Shown here in pieces: positions 61,001 to 64,000 of a DNA stretch of 64,000 bases. Below the pieces are notes generated by a model, which saw nothing but the letters and a program-made list of their open reading frames with translations, did not search any database and was not told where the DNA came from. The DNA is from Oreocharis arfaki (taxonomy: Eukaryota > Chordata > Aves > Passeriformes > Paramythiidae). Location of the stretch: the NCBI GenBank assembly GCA_013398015.1, contig VZRR01011619.1:1-64000 (forward strand), in the 5' to 3' direction. Position numbers and translations under genes: made by a program. Every line of letters begins with the position of its first letter. Position 1 is the stretch's first letter.

Positions 61001-64000
61001 CGATTTAATCAAAGAGGCCTCAAGTAGGTGTTTTTCATTATTTGAACCTGCATGATGAAATATTGCTATTAATTGTTATTTATATGGTTTTGAATTTTAA
61101 TAATGGTTCCAGTGATATTTTCTGAGTTTTAATGCTTATAAACAATGGAAGCATATACTGAACATACAGCAGCTTCATTCAAGTTTTAGAAAGGGCTTGT
61201 TTGCTGTGCAGAACTGGTTTCTAACTTGAAAGTGGATCAGCATCAGTTTGCTTGTGTCTGACACCTCAGGGAGGATTTCTAGGTAACACAGCATAGTATT
61301 TTCCTACTCTAACAAAAAAACCTATCAAGGCCAATTTTAAAGGATCCTCCACACTGTCACGTTAACTATGTAGTTAATGTCATGCTCTTGTCATGTTCAT
61401 ACTTCCAGGTTGTCATATGCAAGTACCTAAATTTAAGGAAAAAATTAGAGATCCAAACTAGTAAGACCCAGACTGCTTTTAAGTTGAAGAAGGATTGAGC
61501 GGGAGAATGGCATCTTTGCTATCAAGAGGATTCTAACTAGTGACACTCAAGTTTGAAACAGAGGAAAGAAAATACAGCATTACCCATCCATCACTGACTC
61601 TATCAGCATACAGATGGGGATGCTGCTTTTTGTCCATATAATTGCATGAACTTATCCCAGTAATTGGGTGAGAGCTCTTGCATGTTCAGCATAAAATACC
61701 AGGGTCTTCAACTGTAAGGTTTCCAGAATCTACATTTTCACAACCTTGAAAGCTTTTATGGTGAGAATATGAAAGCAAATCAAAACTCCTGTCTATCTGT
61801 GACATCTGTGACATCTGTGACATCTCCTGTCCATGTCAGTAATACCATACACTACAAAATTACCAAGGAGTGTCTTTCCATACCAATTTTTTCCATCTAG
61901 CTTTATCAACTTTTCTTCTAGACTCTTATTCCCGTAGATTCTGCAAATTCCATCAATTGATTGAAGACAGAGAAACCATCCAAAGATTTCTAAATCAAAT
62001 GAATCCCATCCCACTTCCTTAAACAGAGATCAAGAATCCAAGGCATAAACGCTGCAAGCCTCAGTGTCATATCCTCTATAATATACATGTTGCAATGAAA
62101 AAACTTCTAAGAATAAAGGTACGTGTAGAAATGAAATTACTCCCAGTCAGTTACTCTGATTGCATGGTCTGAGTAGCTGAGACTATTAATACAAATGAAA
62201 TACAAGGAAAAACACGGACATTAACTCATTGCTAGTTTTATATCAAGAGGAACTAAATATCCTAAGCAGGATCACCAACTACATGTTTTTTCAATAGGAG
62301 ATTCTAATAACAATCTTATCCCTCTCTGCTTTTTATTAGTGAACAACGACTATGAGAAGAAAAATATTCATGAGATATACAGTAATCCACAGCTAACAGC
62401 TGAAGAGTAAATAGTGTTACAGTGTTTTTGTATAGACATGATACCCAGCACAGTTTAATATACAGTAGCAACTTCTGGACAAAGACATGTGGGTAAAGCA
62501 GAGAAAAATCAGAATATTCATGATATTAAAATACTTATCATACTAAAATGCTTTTACTGTCTTTTCCTCTCTAGAGCTTTCAGCTGTCCAATGAAGCTAG
62601 GAAGGGTCCTGGATTGAAGGGTCCCAGGAAGGGATGAGGAAGATTCTAGTATTTTTCAATCTTATTTGTGATATTTCTGAATATGTACCGGGGAGCTTTT
62701 TTTCCCCCACCGTGAAAAAGGATAGGCAGTCATCTGCAACCTACTCACTGCAAGGATTAAAAAATGAGCACTTGTAAGGCCTATGGCAAGAGAAGTAGTT
62801 CAAACGATACAGAAGTGAAATAAAACAATCCACTGGAAAATTATTGCCTTTGATAAGTGTATTTTTTTCTTAAATGTTCTATTTTTTATTCACAAACACT
62901 GAACAAAAATAGGTAAGTATTCTACTTTAGGAATTAGAATATCATACGGTATTCTGTTATTTTTTGAAAATCATCTTGTTTTTCACTCTGCTAACTGGTT
63001 ATGTTAGTGTAGTCAGACACAGATTTACTTAAAACAGTCACATTCCTCCAAACAAATAAGTTTTTATGTTTGCAATAGCAGCATTAACAGTACCTGCCAA
63101 AGCTTGACAAAGTATCTTAAGAGATATGCCCTTTGGTGCTGGCATTAAAAGAAAGATTCAAACATATGGGATTGCACTAACATGTTAAGCTTTTAGGTAG
63201 TGTTACTGAACCAACGACCAAAGTTTCTGTGATGTTTTGAAAACATAGCGGCATAAAATGCCAAACACCCTCCAGTGCTGGTTTATTGTGATCTGATTAG
63301 CACCTGTTTGCCTGCACTAATCCAACTTCAAACAAAAACGTGTGTTTTCCCTGCTATCATTAGACCACACACTAGAGTCTCACCAATGCAGAATCCTAGG
63401 GTTTAAGCCTGCATTTCTTCATTAAAGAAACAAGTTCTTCTAGATCAGCTCTGCAAATTAGGGCAAGCCATACAGAGACACCAGTGGTACAGTGGTATTA
63501 CTCAACTTCTGTGCAAAGGGACTGAAAGGGTAGTCTTAAAATACAACTGTAAAAAAAAAAGGACTTATGGGCATCAACTATTTAAACCACCACAGAAAAA
63601 TATTCAGAAAAATTACTCTAAATAAGCCAACTGAGATTTGAACACATTGTGTAAAGTACCTACAAACAGGATGGGATTGCTAAATTTCATTTGTGGATTT
63701 TTCTTTTTTAATCCAGCTTTAATTTATCTGCTTTTCTCTTCCAAATCTCACACTGAGAATAAGAATCATGGAATGCGTTAACTCAACCTTGACTGAGGCT
63801 CTATTGAACTATCTTTCCCAGTAGATAAAGACAGAAAACTTTATCTTTTTCCTTGGAAAAAGAGTACAGTGGCATTATGCATTTATGTTACTATAACCAC
63901 ACCTTTTCATGGAGGCAGTCCTTCCAAAATATCTGATTACTTGAATTAAAAAATCTCCATTTAGATTAGGCCTTGATGCTTCCCTTGGTGTTCCAGAATT
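52035..64000 (-). other. PTPRD: PTPRD intron, continuing beyond the window
   Basis: Nearly 12 kb with no exon. I searched for the expected upstream D1 exon (ending in VVHC plus AG before a donor) and for other phosphatase motifs and found none. The long open frames here have no recognisable content. Visible features are AT-rich DNA, short A runs (for example 58709-58720 and 60153-60171) and a three-copy 9-mer at 61797. No CR1 or LTR copy is obvious, in contrast with bases 1-29,700. Confidence 0.8.
61797..61823. repeat. Tandem repeat, three copies of a 9-mer
   Basis: The unit ctgtgacat is repeated three times. Because the unit is a multiple of three it gives a repeated CHR tripeptide in one minus-strand open frame, which is not a real gene. 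Confidence 0.9.

Noticed and set aside
61797..61823. CRISPR-like short repeat
   Set aside because: Units are directly adjacent with no spacers, only three copies, in a vertebrate intron.
61793..62014. Minus-strand frame ending in repeated CHR
   Set aside because: The repeat is caused by a 9-bp tandem repeat; there is no zinc-finger spacing or conserved context.

Overview
The window reads as bird nuclear DNA. It is AT-rich, intron-rich and dominated by CR1 LINE fragments of the avian type, together with LTR elements of the kind common in avian genomes. I see no prokaryotic operons and no CRISPR array, and I recognised no tRNA or rRNA gene. The only host gene I can support is the 3' end of PTPRD (receptor-type protein tyrosine phosphatase delta, LAR/type IIa family) on the minus strand. 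PTPRD is Z-linked in birds as far as I recall, so a Z-chromosome origin is a reasonable inference.

Layout. Bases 1 to about 33,500 lie beyond the 3' end of PTPRD and hold no gene I can recognise. They are a repeat landscape: CR1 pieces at 1-140, 4436-4640, 5615-7435, 7436-14190, 14190-14420, 23115-23340 and 25050-25960, nearly all reading on the minus strand, plus LTR elements at 8990-9743, about 10481-11233, 21782-22651 and 29142-29690. The 7436-14190 element is close to a full-length CR1. It keeps recognisable remnants of ORF1 (SGNH/GDSL-type esterase fold), the endonuclease and the reverse transcriptase, but LTR insertions, an N gap and frameshifts break it up.

PTPRD. Seven coding exons lie between 52,034 and 37,464. 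They encode the last 358 residues: the C-terminal half of the first phosphatase domain (D1, from just after the catalytic Cys), the D1-D2 linker and all of D2, ending in the family's terminal FDHYAT. Exon phases and GT/AG sites agree at every junction. D2 keeps the [10 protein letters not shown] signature but has KNRL and WPE, where active domains have KNRY and WPD, so it is the usual non-catalytic D2. The 3' UTR runs left from 37,463, probably to a poly(A) site near 33,777 or 33,533. Bases 52,035-64,000 are one intron that continues past the window; the D1 exon carrying the catalytic Cys is not here.

Assembly quality matters. Three single-N positions (8076, 8702, 9322) each join two almost identical copies of 268, 262 and 283 bp. 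These look like unmerged contig overlaps, not biological tandem repeats. There are also N gaps at 10530-11006 (477) and 34942-34971 (30). I found no undescribed biological system. The most useful observations are these false duplications, the nested LTR-in-CR1 history, and the inverted CR1 segments.
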